Assembly (NCBI RefSeq): GCF_001263355.1
Contig: NZ_LGYO01000015.1
Span: forward strand, 1 to 60,366
From: Acetobacterium bakii
Lineage (GTDB): Bacteria; Bacillota; Clostridia; Eubacteriales; Eubacteriaceae
Direction of reading: 5' to 3'
Length of the DNA stretch: 60,366 bases
Part shown: one piece after another, positions 51,710-60,366 of the stretch
Position numbering within the stretch: the stretch's first letter is position 1
How the letters are laid out: each line of letters begins with the position of its first letter
Made by a program: the position numbers and the translations under genes
The notes under the pieces: generated by a model
What the model was told of the DNA's origin: nothing
Databases searched by the model: none
What the model saw: only the letters and a program-made list of their open reading frames with translations

Positions 51710-53470
51710 ATGCTAAAAGACTGTATTGGTATTTTTGAGCAAAAATTTGCTGAAGCCGGTGATGCCTTGATCACTGACAATTATACCCTTGATCCCGGCA
51801 CTTATATTCTGGTTGATCTGCAAGGCCAAATCATTGATCAAAAAGATGTGGTCAAAAATAAATTTGAGCGGATTGGCTTTGATGACTTTATTGAGCGCGA
51901 TTATCTGTCTAAATTATTGGATATGAACAAGCCGATTGATGGAAAGAAAGTGATTCATAGCAACAACTATTTATCTTTCTGGATAAAAAAAGATAATCTA
52001 CAACCCGATCATAACGGTAATACCAAGCTTAACCTCGACATTATTAACAACTACTATGCTATTCTTAAAAATCCTCGTCTTAAATACAAAGGAAAGAGTC
52101 TTGAAATTTACAACAATATTGAAACATCAATTGGCGCTCCTGATCTTCAAATCTCTGATTTTTGTAAAACCTGGATCACCAAGCATATTTTTTCATTTAT
52201 CGACGACCCCAAAATCAAATTTGATAAAACCTATCTCAAAATCTTTTTTATGGCCGATCTGAGTCTGTATCACCAGGAAAGTCAGCGTTACTTCCTGCCC
52301 AATATCTATAACACCACCGAGTACAATATTTTAATCGATGACCAAATTTTCGGACTCCCCAACAACAATATGGGAATGAACGCCAAAAAGCCATATCTCG
52401 AGAACAAAACCCGCATCAAAAGTAAGGTTCCCTACCTCCTTTCTACTGACGATGTTTATACGCAAAAAAAGTTTTTCGATTACTTGTATAATTACGCCAA
52501 TCAGGGAAAAACAAATGTCTATTTCAGCACAGACAGGAATGATCCGGATCCCATCTATCCCTACGAAAGCAGCGAAGCTCACGCCAAGAATTTTAGTGGC
52601 TATTTTCTAAGAATCCAAAAAGGAAAAGAACTAGAAATACGGGATTATGATTTAATCACCGGCTATTCACCCGATCTTGATCAATTTACCATTCGTCAGG
52701 CCATCCATCTTCCTAAGGATGCCCATACCGACCTGACCTACGGAGAGAGCTTTAATTTAAAAAGCGTTCAGCATCTGATCAATACGACTTTTTTCAGAAA
52801 ATTCTTAACCACCAATTATTTTACCGATGCCGGCGATATCAGGCTTAATGATTTTAGAGTCAAAGAAGAGCTCTTACGATGCCGAAACGGTTTTTTTACC
52901 TGGTTTTATAAGGGGGATGCCCGGACGATTAAGAACCTCTTCCCCAAAAGCTCCCTTGAACTGATTAAAAACTCGATTGGTAATGGTCATTTTATTAAAG
53001 CCATTGAACAATTCAATGTGCGCGACGGATTTATCACTTATTTTAAAGGAGGAACAAGTATGGCAGATCAGTTAAGTTCAATTAAAACAGGATTACGCGA
53101 AAAAATAAACAGCACCGGGGATCATTCCATTGAAAATGATCAGGAATATTTTTATGCCGTTGGTCAGATTACAAACTATTATCTATCTAAAAGTAAATCT
53201 AATCAACCTGTATACTCAACCGTTAATCCGGTTATCAATTGCAAAACGGATGAAAAATTAAAAGACTTGGTTAAACGACTTTTTCTGAAATACAATTATA
53301 TAATCCAACCGAGTCGTCGTTTTGGGAATCTTCAGAGTATGATTTTTTCATATATTCCTGATGGCCCGATAGATTCAACTACATTGATTGCTGGTTATTT
53401 AAGCCAAAATCTACTCTATGAATCAAGCAAAGAAACCAAAACACAGGAGGAAAAGACTAATGTTAAATAA
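51710..53470 (+). CDS. cas8b: Type I-B Cascade large subunit Cas8b (Csh1)
   Basis: 586 aa. Start MLKDCIGIFEQKFAEAGDALI... and spacing match the Cas8b/Csh1 family; recognises the PAM and holds the crRNA 5' end. The last 136 residues follow an internal ribosome binding site and are probably also made separately as Cas11. The stop overlaps the cas7 start by 11 bp. Confidence 0.9.
   Translation: MLKDCIGIFEQKFAEAGDALITDNYTLDPGTYILVDLQGQIIDQKDVVKNKFERIGFDDFIERDYLSKLLDMNKPIDGKKVIHSNNYLSFWIKKDNLQPDHNGNTKLNLDIINNYYAILKNPRLKYKGKSLEIYNNIETSIGAPDLQISDFCKTWITKHIFSFIDDPKIKFDKTYLKIFFMADLSLYHQESQRYFLPNIYNTTEYNILIDDQIFGLPNNNMGMNAKKPYLENKTRIKSKVPYLLSTDDVYTQKKFFDYLYNYANQGKTNVYFSTDRNDPDPIYPYESSEAHAKNFSGYFLRIQKGKELEIRDYDLITGYSPDLDQFTIRQAIHLPKDAHTDLTYGESFNLKSVQHLINTTFFRKFLTTNYFTDAGDIRLNDFRVKEELLRCRNGFFTWFYKGDARTIKNLFPKSSLELIKNSIGNGHFIKAIEQFNVRDGFITYFKGGTSMADQLSSIKTGLREKINSTGDHSIENDQEYFYAVGQITNYYLSKSKSNQPVYSTVNPVINCKTDEKLKDLVKRLFLKYNYIIQPSRRFGNLQSMIFSYIPDGPIDSTTLIAGYLSQNLLYESSKETKTQEEKTNVK
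53060..53470 (+). CDS. cas11: Cas11b small subunit from an internal start within cas8b
   Basis: In-frame ATG at codon 451 of cas8b, seven bases after a perfect AAAGGAGG (53045-53052). The product would be 136 aa, MADQLSSIKTGLREKINS..., a helical C-terminal domain of the size of Cascade small subunits. Independent translation of Cas11 from cas8b is established for I-B, I-C and I-D systems; here it is inferred from the site. Confidence 0.8.
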   Translation: MADQLSSIKTGLREKINSTGDHSIENDQEYFYAVGQITNYYLSKSKSNQPVYSTVNPVINCKTDEKLKDLVKRLFLKYNYIIQPSRRFGNLQSMIFSYIPDGPIDSTTLIAGYLSQNLLYESSKETKTQEEKTNVK

Positions 53471-54446
53471 ACGAATTTATGGTGTTCTCGGGATTAAATC
53501 GGTGATGGCAAACTGGAACGCAGATTTTACCGGGTTTCCTAAATCCATTTCTACCGGCGAAGTTTTCGGCAGTGATAAAGCGCTAAAGTACCCGATTAAA
53601 CGGATGTGGGAAGATCAGGGCGAAAAAGTGATGTATATAAAATCATACAAAACAGAAACAACTACTGATAAAAAGAGCAACCAAGAAAGCACAGATATTC
53701 GCCCAAAAACCCTTAAAGAACGTTATGAAGAAGTTTTTAGCGTGAAAAATCTCAAAGAAGAGCGGGACAGTACGAATATTCTTAAGAATCTATTCACTGC
53801 TATTGATATCAAAAATTTCGGCGCTACCTTTGCAGAAGAGGGAAATAACCTTTCAATCACTGGCGCTGTTCAGATTACTCAGGGATTTAATAAATACGAC
53901 GGACATAACGTTGAAGAACAACAAATATTATCACCTTTTAGAGTAGATAAAAAAGTCAACAAGACTTCATCCGATGATAATGATGAAGTTGAAGCTGCAA
54001 ATCAATCCACCCTGGGAACAAAAATCGTCAGCAATGAAGCCCATTATTTTTATGGTTTTGCGATTAATCCCAGTGTTTATAAAAACTTCGTTGAAATGGG
54101 TGTTACTGAAGGTTACACCCAAGCAGATTATGAGAAATTCAAAACCGCTGCATCTATTGCCGCCACTTCATATAACACTAATGCCAAGGTTGGCTGCGAA
54201 AACGAATTTTCACTTTTTATTGAAACGGAACCAGAACTTTATTTGCCCGACCTTGCCCAATATATTACTTTTGAAAAAAATCCAAACAGCAAAGATATTA
54301 TTCACTTAGGAATGACCGATTTAATCAACAGTCTTGAAAACCGCGTTCAATCTGTGGAAATTCATTATAATCCCTATACGACCATTCTTGAAGGAGAATT
54401 AAACAAAGCCAAACTATTTAATATCTTTACAAAAGCTGAGGTATAA
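53460..54446 (+). CDS. cas7: Cascade backbone subunit Cas7 (Csh2)
   Basis: 328 aa from the ATG at 53460 with AGGAGG upstream. MLNKRIYGVLGIKSVMANWNADFTGFPKSIS and GSDKALKYPIKRMWEDQGEKVMYIKSYK are Csh2 hallmarks; DRFVNPSV-type IN-PSVYKNFVEMGVTEGYTQADYEKF is also present. Forms the crRNA-coating filament. Confidence 0.95.
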   Translation: MLNKRIYGVLGIKSVMANWNADFTGFPKSISTGEVFGSDKALKYPIKRMWEDQGEKVMYIKSYKTETTTDKKSNQESTDIRPKTLKERYEEVFSVKNLKEERDSTNILKNLFTAIDIKNFGATFAEEGNNLSITGAVQITQGFNKYDGHNVEEQQILSPFRVDKKVNKTSSDDNDEVEAANQSTLGTKIVSNEAHYFYGFAINPSVYKNFVEMGVTEGYTQADYEKFKTAASIAATSYNTNAKVGCENEFSLFIETEPELYLPDLAQYITFEKNPNSKDIIHLGMTDLINSLENRVQSVEIHYNPYTTILEGELNKAKLFNIFTKAEV

Positions 54447-54448
54447 GC

Positions 54449-55204
54449 ATGGAGACACTCACCTTTAAGCTCAGCGGCGAAACCGGTTTTTTCAAACAAC
54501 CAGACGTCAACACCTATCAATATTACACCTATGGGCATATTCATAAGGTTGCATTATTAGGAATTTTAGGTGGGATTTTAGGATTAGACGGCTATAACCA
54601 ACAAAGTAAATCTGACTCTTATCCTGAATTCTATGCTCAGTTACAACATTTGAAAGTTGCCATTCAACCTTTAAACAAAGAGGGCTACATTCCCAAAAAG
54701 GTGCAGGTTTTCAATAATTCTGTTGGTTATGCATCTAAAGAAGCGGGTGGTAATCTAATTGTTAAAGAGCAATGGTTGGAAAAGCCCGCCTGGCAAATTT
54801 ATTTGTTGTTTGATAACTCAGATGCAGACGTATTGCCTCAAGATTTAAAAAACCGGTTCCTCGAAAAACGTTTTGTCTATCTCCCCTATCTTGGGAAAAA
54901 TGATCACTACGCCAATATTGAAGGAATCGAGGTTTATCCGCTTGAGGTGCTATCACCTGATTTACCAGTTCGCATCCACAGCCTCTTCCCCAAACTATCC
55001 GGGTCTCTGGTTCCTCCTGATGATTTGTTTTTAGACGATACTGACGAACTTGATTTTAAATATGAAGAGCGGCTGCCTCTGACAATCGATTCTTATTCGA
55101 ATCAATATCAGACTATCCCATTTATTTATACTAATATTCCGGTAAAATTATCAGCTACGACAACCGTACACCAGGTCGCTAAAACGAATCTTATCTTTTT
55201 TTAG
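54449..55204 (+). CDS. cas5: Cascade subunit Cas5 (type I-B)
   Basis: 251 aa. LTFKLSGETGFFKQPDVNTYQYYTYGHIHKVALLGILGGILGLDGY is the Cas5h/Cas5b N terminus; Gly-rich segments continue through YLGKNDHYANIEGIEVYPL. Binds the crRNA 5' handle next to Cas8b. Two bases after cas7. Confidence 0.93.
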   Translation: METLTFKLSGETGFFKQPDVNTYQYYTYGHIHKVALLGILGGILGLDGYNQQSKSDSYPEFYAQLQHLKVAIQPLNKEGYIPKKVQVFNNSVGYASKEAGGNLIVKEQWLEKPAWQIYLLFDNSDADVLPQDLKNRFLEKRFVYLPYLGKNDHYANIEGIEVYPLEVLSPDLPVRIHSLFPKLSGSLVPPDDLFLDDTDELDFKYEERLPLTIDSYSNQYQTIPFIYTNIPVKLSATTTVHQVAKTNLIFF

Positions 55205-55213
55205 GAGATTGCC

Positions 55214-57841
55214 ATGTATTTTGATCAAATACCACTCTTTAATTTCAAAGAGAATTTTAATACAACTGCTCCATTCCATGCCCATCTTAGCGAAGATAGG
55301 CATGGAAACATTAAATCGGAGTTGCTGGAAGAACATATAGACCTTACCATGAGTTACTTTGCGAAACTTTGCGCCGAAAAGAACTTAGACCCGATTTTTC
55401 ATCATTTCGAAATTCAATTGGTTGGCGATTTATCCGATCCAGCCAAAGCCTTGTGGCAAGAGCTTCTTTATAATGCTATCTATGCCCATGACCTTGGTAA
55501 AACCAATCCAAATTTTCAATGCCAGAAAATGAAGAATCACGCCCATCAGGCTACCCTCTCGAAAAACACAAATCACTCTTACTTTTCAGCGCTCATTTAT
55601 GCAAATCACTATCTCAATAAAGTCTTTGTGTTTAAAGGTAAAGAACAACGTATCCTGTTCTTTACCTTAGTCTTTAATGCCTATATCATTAGCAAGCATC
55701 ATGGTTATCTCAGCAATTTTCCAGATTTTTTAGAAAAAATCGATCAAGATTTAGTTAATGAAAAACCCGATGACTGTATTTTCTATATGGAACCATTTCA
55801 CGGCATCTTAAAAAAGCCGGGAATTATTGAGCAATCTCATCATAAGATCCTAACTGACCTAAAAAGAAATGAACTATGGAAGTCGATTCCCTGGATCATC
55901 TATGGACGATTTTTGTTTGGTCTTCTGGTTTCCTGCGATTTTTATGCCACCTCTGATTTTATGAACGGCCCCATTCAAAATTTTGGCACCCTCAATGATA
56001 TTAGCAACTATCTAACTGCATTTAATCAATCGCCCATTACTCAAAACATCCACAAACACCAATTGAGCAAAGACAGAACCATTGTAAGTCCATTTGGAAA
56101 AGACGATATCAACACCTTGCGTAGTGAACTTTTTTTAGAGGCTGAAGAAAACCTATTGAAAAATTCCAATGAATCACTTTTCTTCTTTGAAGCGCCCACC
56201 GGAAGTGGTAAAACCAATACCTCTATCAATCTTGCCCTAAAACTATTAGAATCAGATTCGAGGCTCAATAAAATCACCTATGTCTTTCCTTTTAATACCT
56301 TAGTCGAGCAAACCAAGAGCAGTTTAATAAGTGCCTTTAATGCTGATCCAATCATTGCTGATGCGATTACGGTGGTTAATGGTATTACCTCTATTAAAGC
56401 GTTGACAACTCCTGGCAGTGATTATCCAGATGGTGAATTGTATGAATCCGATAAAGAGCTACGTACTGATTATGAACAATCTCTTTTAGCCCGGCAATTT
56501 TTGCATTATCCAATGGTTCTGACCACCCACGTCAATTTTTTTAATACGCTTTTTGGCACTGACCGGGAATCGGTTTTTCCCTTGGCACATCTTGCCAACA
56601 GTGTTATTATCATGGATGAAATCCAAAGTTATCCTAACCATCTTTGGAAAGAGATTATTCTATTTCTTCAGGATTATGCCCAGCTTTTAAATATGCGCAT
56701 TATCATTATGTCCGCTACCCTACCAGATTTGGGACAGCTTAGTTTGGATGACGCTCCCTCTGTGCCAAGACTCATTAAAGATCCACAACGCTACTACCAG
56801 CATCCCCTCTTTAAAGACCGCGTAAGTTTAGATTTCTCATTGCTAAAATATGACCGGGAGACCATTCTAGATAAGCTTTTAGACAAAATAATCGAAACCA
56901 GCCTTGCACTTGAAAACAATCCGGATTTTATTGGTTTTGAGAACAAAGTTCTGATTGAATTTATTAGGAAATCGACAGCCCTAGATTTTTTTGCACGATT
57001 AAATGACAAACTCAGCTCACGGGGAATCAACCGCGAAGTTTTATGTATGACTGGTGATGACAATAAAGCGGAAAGAAAGCGCATTATTGAAAAGGTGCGA
57101 ACCGGAAAAAATTTGATTCTGGTCGCCACTCAGGTGATCGAAGCCGGCGTCGACATCGATATGGATATGGGTTTTAAAGACATTTCACTTTTTGATGCAG
57201 AAGAACAGTTCCTTGGACGTATCAATCGTTCCTGCAAGAAAAAAGGTGCCAAGGTTTTCTTTTTCAACTACGACCCTGCTGATCTTTTATACCGCAACGA
57301 TTTTAGAAAACAGGAACACCTCACCATCCAGGATCAAACCATGTGGAACCTGCTTGAGAACAAAAACTTTACTGCCTTTTATGATATCATACTCAAAGAA
57401 ATCAATGCGTCCAAACAGGCTTATAATGAGTCAAATATTGAAAATTTTGCCCGGGAAACCTTATGGAATTTTAATTATTTTGAACTCCAAAAACATATGA
57501 AGCTCATTGATGATAATCGCCAGGAAATCTCTTTGTTCATTTGCGGTGATCCTGTCGAAATTGAGGGGATTCTTATTGACAGCGATGCCTTGTGGAATGA
57601 CTATATTGATTTACTTAAAGACAATTCCATAGGCTATGCCGAAAAACGGGTACGACTGTCTAATTTTTCAGAGAAAATGGATTATTTTATTTATCAGATT
57701 TCAATGCCAAATTATTCTTTTGACAATCAAGGACAAATTGGTGATCTTTATCGCTGTGAACGTGATGAAGCGTTTTTCCCAAATGGTAAGTTTGATCGAA
57801 ATGCATTTCGTGCCCATCATGAAAACAATCTTTTTTTGTAA
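55214..57841 (+). CDS. cas3: CRISPR nuclease-helicase Cas3 (HD + DExD/H)
   Basis: 875 aa. N-terminal HD nuclease with YAHDLGKTNPNF (H92, D93), HSYFSAL and ISKHHGYL. Superfamily 2 helicase: Walker A EAPTGSGKTN (about 327-334), DEIQSYP as motif II (about 468), IMSATLP (motif III) and ATQVIEAGVDIDMDMGF...GRINRSCKKKG (V-VI). Degrades the target after Cascade binding. All motifs are intact. Confidence 0.96.
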   Translation: MYFDQIPLFNFKENFNTTAPFHAHLSEDRHGNIKSELLEEHIDLTMSYFAKLCAEKNLDPIFHHFEIQLVGDLSDPAKALWQELLYNAIYAHDLGKTNPNFQCQKMKNHAHQATLSKNTNHSYFSALIYANHYLNKVFVFKGKEQRILFFTLVFNAYIISKHHGYLSNFPDFLEKIDQDLVNEKPDDCIFYMEPFHGILKKPGIIEQSHHKILTDLKRNELWKSIPWIIYGRFLFGLLVSCDFYATSDFMNGPIQNFGTLNDISNYLTAFNQSPITQNIHKHQLSKDRTIVSPFGKDDINTLRSELFLEAEENLLKNSNESLFFFEAPTGSGKTNTSINLALKLLESDSRLNKITYVFPFNTLVEQTKSSLISAFNADPIIADAITVVNGITSIKALTTPGSDYPDGELYESDKELRTDYEQSLLARQFLHYPMVLTTHVNFFNTLFGTDRESVFPLAHLANSVIIMDEIQSYPNHLWKEIILFLQDYAQLLNMRIIIMSATLPDLGQLSLDDAPSVPRLIKDPQRYYQHPLFKDRVSLDFSLLKYDRETILDKLLDKIIETSLALENNPDFIGFENKVLIEFIRKSTALDFFARLNDKLSSRGINREVLCMTGDDNKAERKRIIEKVRTGKNLILVATQVIEAGVDIDMDMGFKDISLFDAEEQFLGRINRSCKKKGAKVFFFNYDPADLLYRNDFRKQEHLTIQDQTMWNLLENKNFTAFYDIILKEINASKQAYNESNIENFARETLWNFNYFELQKHMKLIDDNRQEISLFICGDPVEIEGILIDSDALWNDYIDLLKDNSIGYAEKRVRLSNFSEKMDYFIYQISMPNYSFDNQGQIGDLYRCERDEAFFPNGKFDRNAFRAHHENNLFL

Positions 57842-57852
57842 AGGAGTAGCTT

Positions 57853-58347
57853 ATGGGAATAACCGGTACCCTGGTGAATTATTATATTCATTGCAAGCGA
57901 CAATGTTGGCTCCATGGCAATCGGATCAATCTGGAAGACAACAGTGAGGATGTTAAAATTGGAAAGGCGCTGCATGCGGTTAAAGCTTCTGAAAGTACCG
58001 GAACGGAAATCGCTGTTGAAAATATCAAAATTGATAAAATCACCAAAGATTATCTGGTTGAAATAAAAAAATCTGATGCTGACTATGAAGCCGTTAAGTG
58101 GCAAGTTCTTTTCTATCTAAACATTCTGAAGAACAAAGGAATTGAACGCCAAGGAAAAATAGAATTTATTGAAAAAAATAAAAGTGATCGCAAAACATAT
58201 TATGTGGCCCTGGACGATGAAAACATTCAAAAGCTATCAATCATCGAAATAGAAATTATTGAACTGTTGAACCAACCGGCACCACCGTCTATTGCTATTA
58301 ATAGGAAGTGCACTAAATGCGCTTATTACACCTATTGCTGTATCTAA
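57853..58347 (+). CDS. cas4: CRISPR adaptation exonuclease Cas4
   Basis: 164 aa. First Fe-S cysteine in YIHCKRQCWLHG and the C-terminal trio CTKCAYYTYCC coordinate one cluster; RecB-like core around LVEIKKSDADYEAVKWQVLFYLNIL with VEIKKS (QhxxY region). Trims prespacers and fixes PAM choice. AAAGGAG upstream. Confidence 0.93.
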   Translation: MGITGTLVNYYIHCKRQCWLHGNRINLEDNSEDVKIGKALHAVKASESTGTEIAVENIKIDKITKDYLVEIKKSDADYEAVKWQVLFYLNILKNKGIERQGKIEFIEKNKSDRKTYYVALDDENIQKLSIIEIEIIELLNQPAPPSIAINRKCTKCAYYTYCCI

Positions 58348-58359
58348 AGGAGGTTTCCT

Positions 58360-59358
58360 ATGGGACATACCCGATATCTGACATCGATGGGTGAGTTGGC
58401 CAGAAAGGATAATTCGCTCTGCTTTCGTGTGAACGGACGAAATACTTATATTCCCATTGAAGGGATACGTGAACTCTATTGTTTGTCTGAAGTTAGCATT
58501 AATACTAAGCTTCTTGATTTTCTCTCGAAAAACAATGTCATTATTCACTTTTTCAACTATCATGAAGGCTATAGTGGCACCTTTTATCCTAAAGAAACTT
58601 TGGTCAGCGGCCGTTTGTTGGTTGCTCAGGTAAACGCGTCAATAAATAAACGTCTTGATATTGCCAAGGCAATTGTTCAGGGCATCGCCTGCAATATTGA
58701 TGAACTGCTCTATCATTATTATAAGCATGAAAAGAAAGAGGTAAAACCCATCATTGACTGGATTCGCAAGGATTTGCCATTAAACCTGTCTCGTGCATAC
58801 AATATAAAACAAATTTTACAAATTGAAGGTGAATTATGGCAGCGTTTTTATTCATGTTTTAAGTATTTCTTGCAAGAAGATTTTATGATGAACAAACGCG
58901 TCAAGCGTCCTCCTGATAATCCCATCAATGCACTAATTTCTTTTGGAAACAGTTTGCTTTATTCCAAGACTATATCTGTGATTTACCAGACTCATTTGGA
59001 TCAGCGGATCAGTTTTCTTCACGAGCCATCGGAAGGCCGGTTTTCTTTGAGTCTTGATTTATGCGAAGTTTTTAAACCCGTAATTGTTTTTAAGACAATC
59101 TTTGATCTTGTAAATAATCGACGTCTTCAAGTCGATAAACATTTTGAAAAGAAGTTAAATTACTGTATTCTTAATGAAGAAGGCCGCAAAGTATTTATCG
59201 GAGCCTTTGAAGAACGTCTTGAAAATGTTTTTCAGCATCCCAAGCTTAAGCGAAAGGTAAGTTATCGAACCGCCATCAAGCTAGACTGTTATAAGCTAAT
59301 TAAGGAAATCCTAGAGGAGCAAACTTTTATACCATTCAACAATAAGGAGAAGCAGTAA
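58360..59358 (+). CDS. cas1: CRISPR integrase Cas1
   Basis: 332 aa. Type I-B Cas1: beta-sandwich LCFRVNGRNTYIPIEGIRELYCLSEVSINTKLLDFLSKNNVIIHFFNYHEGYSGTF, and an alpha-domain with PPDNPINALISFGNSLLYSKTISVIYQTHLDQRISFLHEPSEGRFSLSLDLCEVFKPVI holding the metal Glu/His/Asp. Inserts new spacers with Cas2. Confidence 0.96.
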   Translation: MGHTRYLTSMGELARKDNSLCFRVNGRNTYIPIEGIRELYCLSEVSINTKLLDFLSKNNVIIHFFNYHEGYSGTFYPKETLVSGRLLVAQVNASINKRLDIAKAIVQGIACNIDELLYHYYKHEKKEVKPIIDWIRKDLPLNLSRAYNIKQILQIEGELWQRFYSCFKYFLQEDFMMNKRVKRPPDNPINALISFGNSLLYSKTISVIYQTHLDQRISFLHEPSEGRFSLSLDLCEVFKPVIVFKTIFDLVNNRRLQVDKHFEKKLNYCILNEEGRKVFIGAFEERLENVFQHPKLKRKVSYRTAIKLDCYKLIKEILEEQTFIPFNNKEKQ

Positions 59359-59361
59359 ATC

Positions 59362-59646
59362 ATGGGAAAATCACTCAATTATAACTATGCCTTTGTTTTC
59401 TATGACATTAACGAAAAACGTGTAACCAAGGTTTTTAAAATTTGCAAAAAATATTTGGTGCATTACCAAAAATCGGTTTTTCGCGGTGCAATTACGCCCT
59501 CAAAGCTCATTCAACTTCGACAAGAATTAAAAAACATTATTGTTGGCGAAGAGGACTTTGTGTGTATTATTAAATTGCTTAATGGGGATGTTTTTGAAGA
59601 AGAAACTTTAGGTAATTTTCAATCTGCCGAAAATCTTTTTCTTTGA
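59362..59646 (+). CDS. cas2: CRISPR adaptation protein Cas2
   Basis: 94 aa. Start YAFVFYDINEKRVTKVFKICKKYLVHYQKSVFRGAITPSKL with the conserved Asp after the first strand. Dimeric scaffold for Cas1. Three bases after cas1; last cas gene before the array. Confidence 0.95.
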   Translation: MGKSLNYNYAFVFYDINEKRVTKVFKICKKYLVHYQKSVFRGAITPSKLIQLRQELKNIIVGEEDFVCIIKLLNGDVFEEETLGNFQSAENLFL

Positions 59647-59805
59647 TTTACCAGGTGAGTTTGCTCATTTCTATCGAAATCACCGTATTAATGGGATTTG
59701 AGGAACTTTATTGATATTCCTTAAAAGGGTGGGAAATATTCTGAGATGCCTATATTCATCTGATTTAATGGGATTACACCATTATTTTTTAGCGATTTTG
59801 CTATA
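59647..59805 (+). promoter_or_regulatory. CRISPR leader
   Basis: 159 AT-rich bases between cas2 and the first repeat. Expected place of the array promoter and of Cas1-Cas2 integration signals; no strong consensus promoter is visible. Confidence 0.7.
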
Positions 59806-60366
59806 GCCGAACCATAACATATGATGTTTTTAAATGGAGCTGTGAAGCGGCAACCGTGGCAGCGTATGCCGCCGAACCATAACATATGATGTTTTTAAAT
59901 GTAATAACTTTTTATGCTTATCATAGGCGTTTTCCGCCGAACCATAACATATGATGTTTTTAAATGTTATATTGCATCGCCTACGACCACCAAACGCATT
60001 TGCCGAACCATAACATATGATGTTTTTAAATAAAACGTTTCCGCATAATCAAGCCGATGGATTTCCCGCCGAACCATAACATATGATGTTTTTAAATGGT
60101 CTAAGTAACACCTGACGCGAGTCCCATGGGTGCCGAACCATAACATATGATGTTTTTAAATTCCGGTAGGGGCTATATTAGCCGGATTAGCTGGGTTAGC
60201 CGAACCATAACATATGATGTTTTTAAATAAAACCTTTGGGGCTGTATTCCCTGATGCTTTGGAAGCCGAACCATAACATATGATGTTTTTAAATATGTAT
60301 CCATCATTAAAAAGTAGACAAGATATTACCGCCGAACCATAACATATGATGTTTTTAAATTTGTCT
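59806..60366 (+). CRISPR. Type I-B CRISPR array, nine repeats, continues past the window
   Basis: 30-base repeats begin GCCGAACCATAAC and end TTTTTAAAT, at 59806, 59871, 59936, 60002, 60068, 60132, 60199, 60265 and 60331, all identical as read. Eight complete spacers of 34-37 bases. A small palindrome ACAT-ATG-ATGT marks the Cas6 hairpin; the 3' end would give a TTTTAAAT-like 5' handle. Orientation (leader next to cas2) agrees with the mini-CRISPR upstream. Confidence 0.98.

Noticed and set aside
59806-60360. Self-targeting spacers
   Set aside because: Reading the eight spacers against this window showed no obvious match; a genome search would be needed.

Overview
The window looks like a chromosomal segment of an acetogenic Firmicute close to Acetobacterium. 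The main reason is a complete carbonyl branch of the Wood-Ljungdahl pathway (29-45 kb, all on the minus strand). Low GC, Shine-Dalgarno-rich gene starts, a CIRCE/HrcA heat-shock site, an L10 leader and two tetrahydrofolate riboswitches agree with this. The species is an inference.

Layout. 1-6.1 kb: right part of an integrated element (ParA fragment, RepA_N-type initiators, small accessory genes, two divergent XRE regulators with a shared operator set, tyrosine integrase) ending at a tRNA-Thr gene. 6.2-21.6 kb: housekeeping genes (rubredoxin-like protein, riboswitch-controlled folT, fba, a pseudouridine synthase, recU, luxS, thyX, a folE-HD-folP-folBK operon behind a second THF riboswitch, proS). 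21.7-25.3 kb: rpmG-secE-nusG-rplK-rplA-rplJ-rplL. 25.4-28.8 kb: small genes, hsp20 and tRNA-Arg. 28.8-45.5 kb: the CODH/ACS region. cooC2, acsV, two DUF3786 genes, acsD, acsC, acsE, acsA, cooC and acsB are followed by a second acsB paralogue with nickel-handling genes (a histidine-rich protein and cooT). 45.6-49.2 kb: hybrid-cluster protein, cupin and ferredoxin genes opposite a Crp/Fnr regulator. 50.6 kb to the end: a complete type I-B CRISPR-Cas locus whose array runs off the window.

The most interesting object is a two-repeat degenerate mini-CRISPR at 50751-50842, upstream of the cas operon. It has its own -10 box, a terminator and diverged repeats that keep the Cas6-type hairpin. Its single pseudo-spacer matches the cas promoter region next to a TCA trinucleotide. 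The first five bases match, and the mismatches within the first 18 bases fall at positions 6, 10, 12 and 18. This is the architecture expected of a crRNA-like guide that lets Cascade repress its own operon (CreR/CreA-like). In addition, an internal Shine-Dalgarno and ATG in cas8b predicts a separately translated Cas11 small subunit.

Other signals: a family of about 100-135 bp palindromic elements (six copies, each 3' of a gene, with one compensatory base-pair change); a palindrome shared by the two acs promoters; and two sister THF riboswitches that appear to use different output mechanisms.
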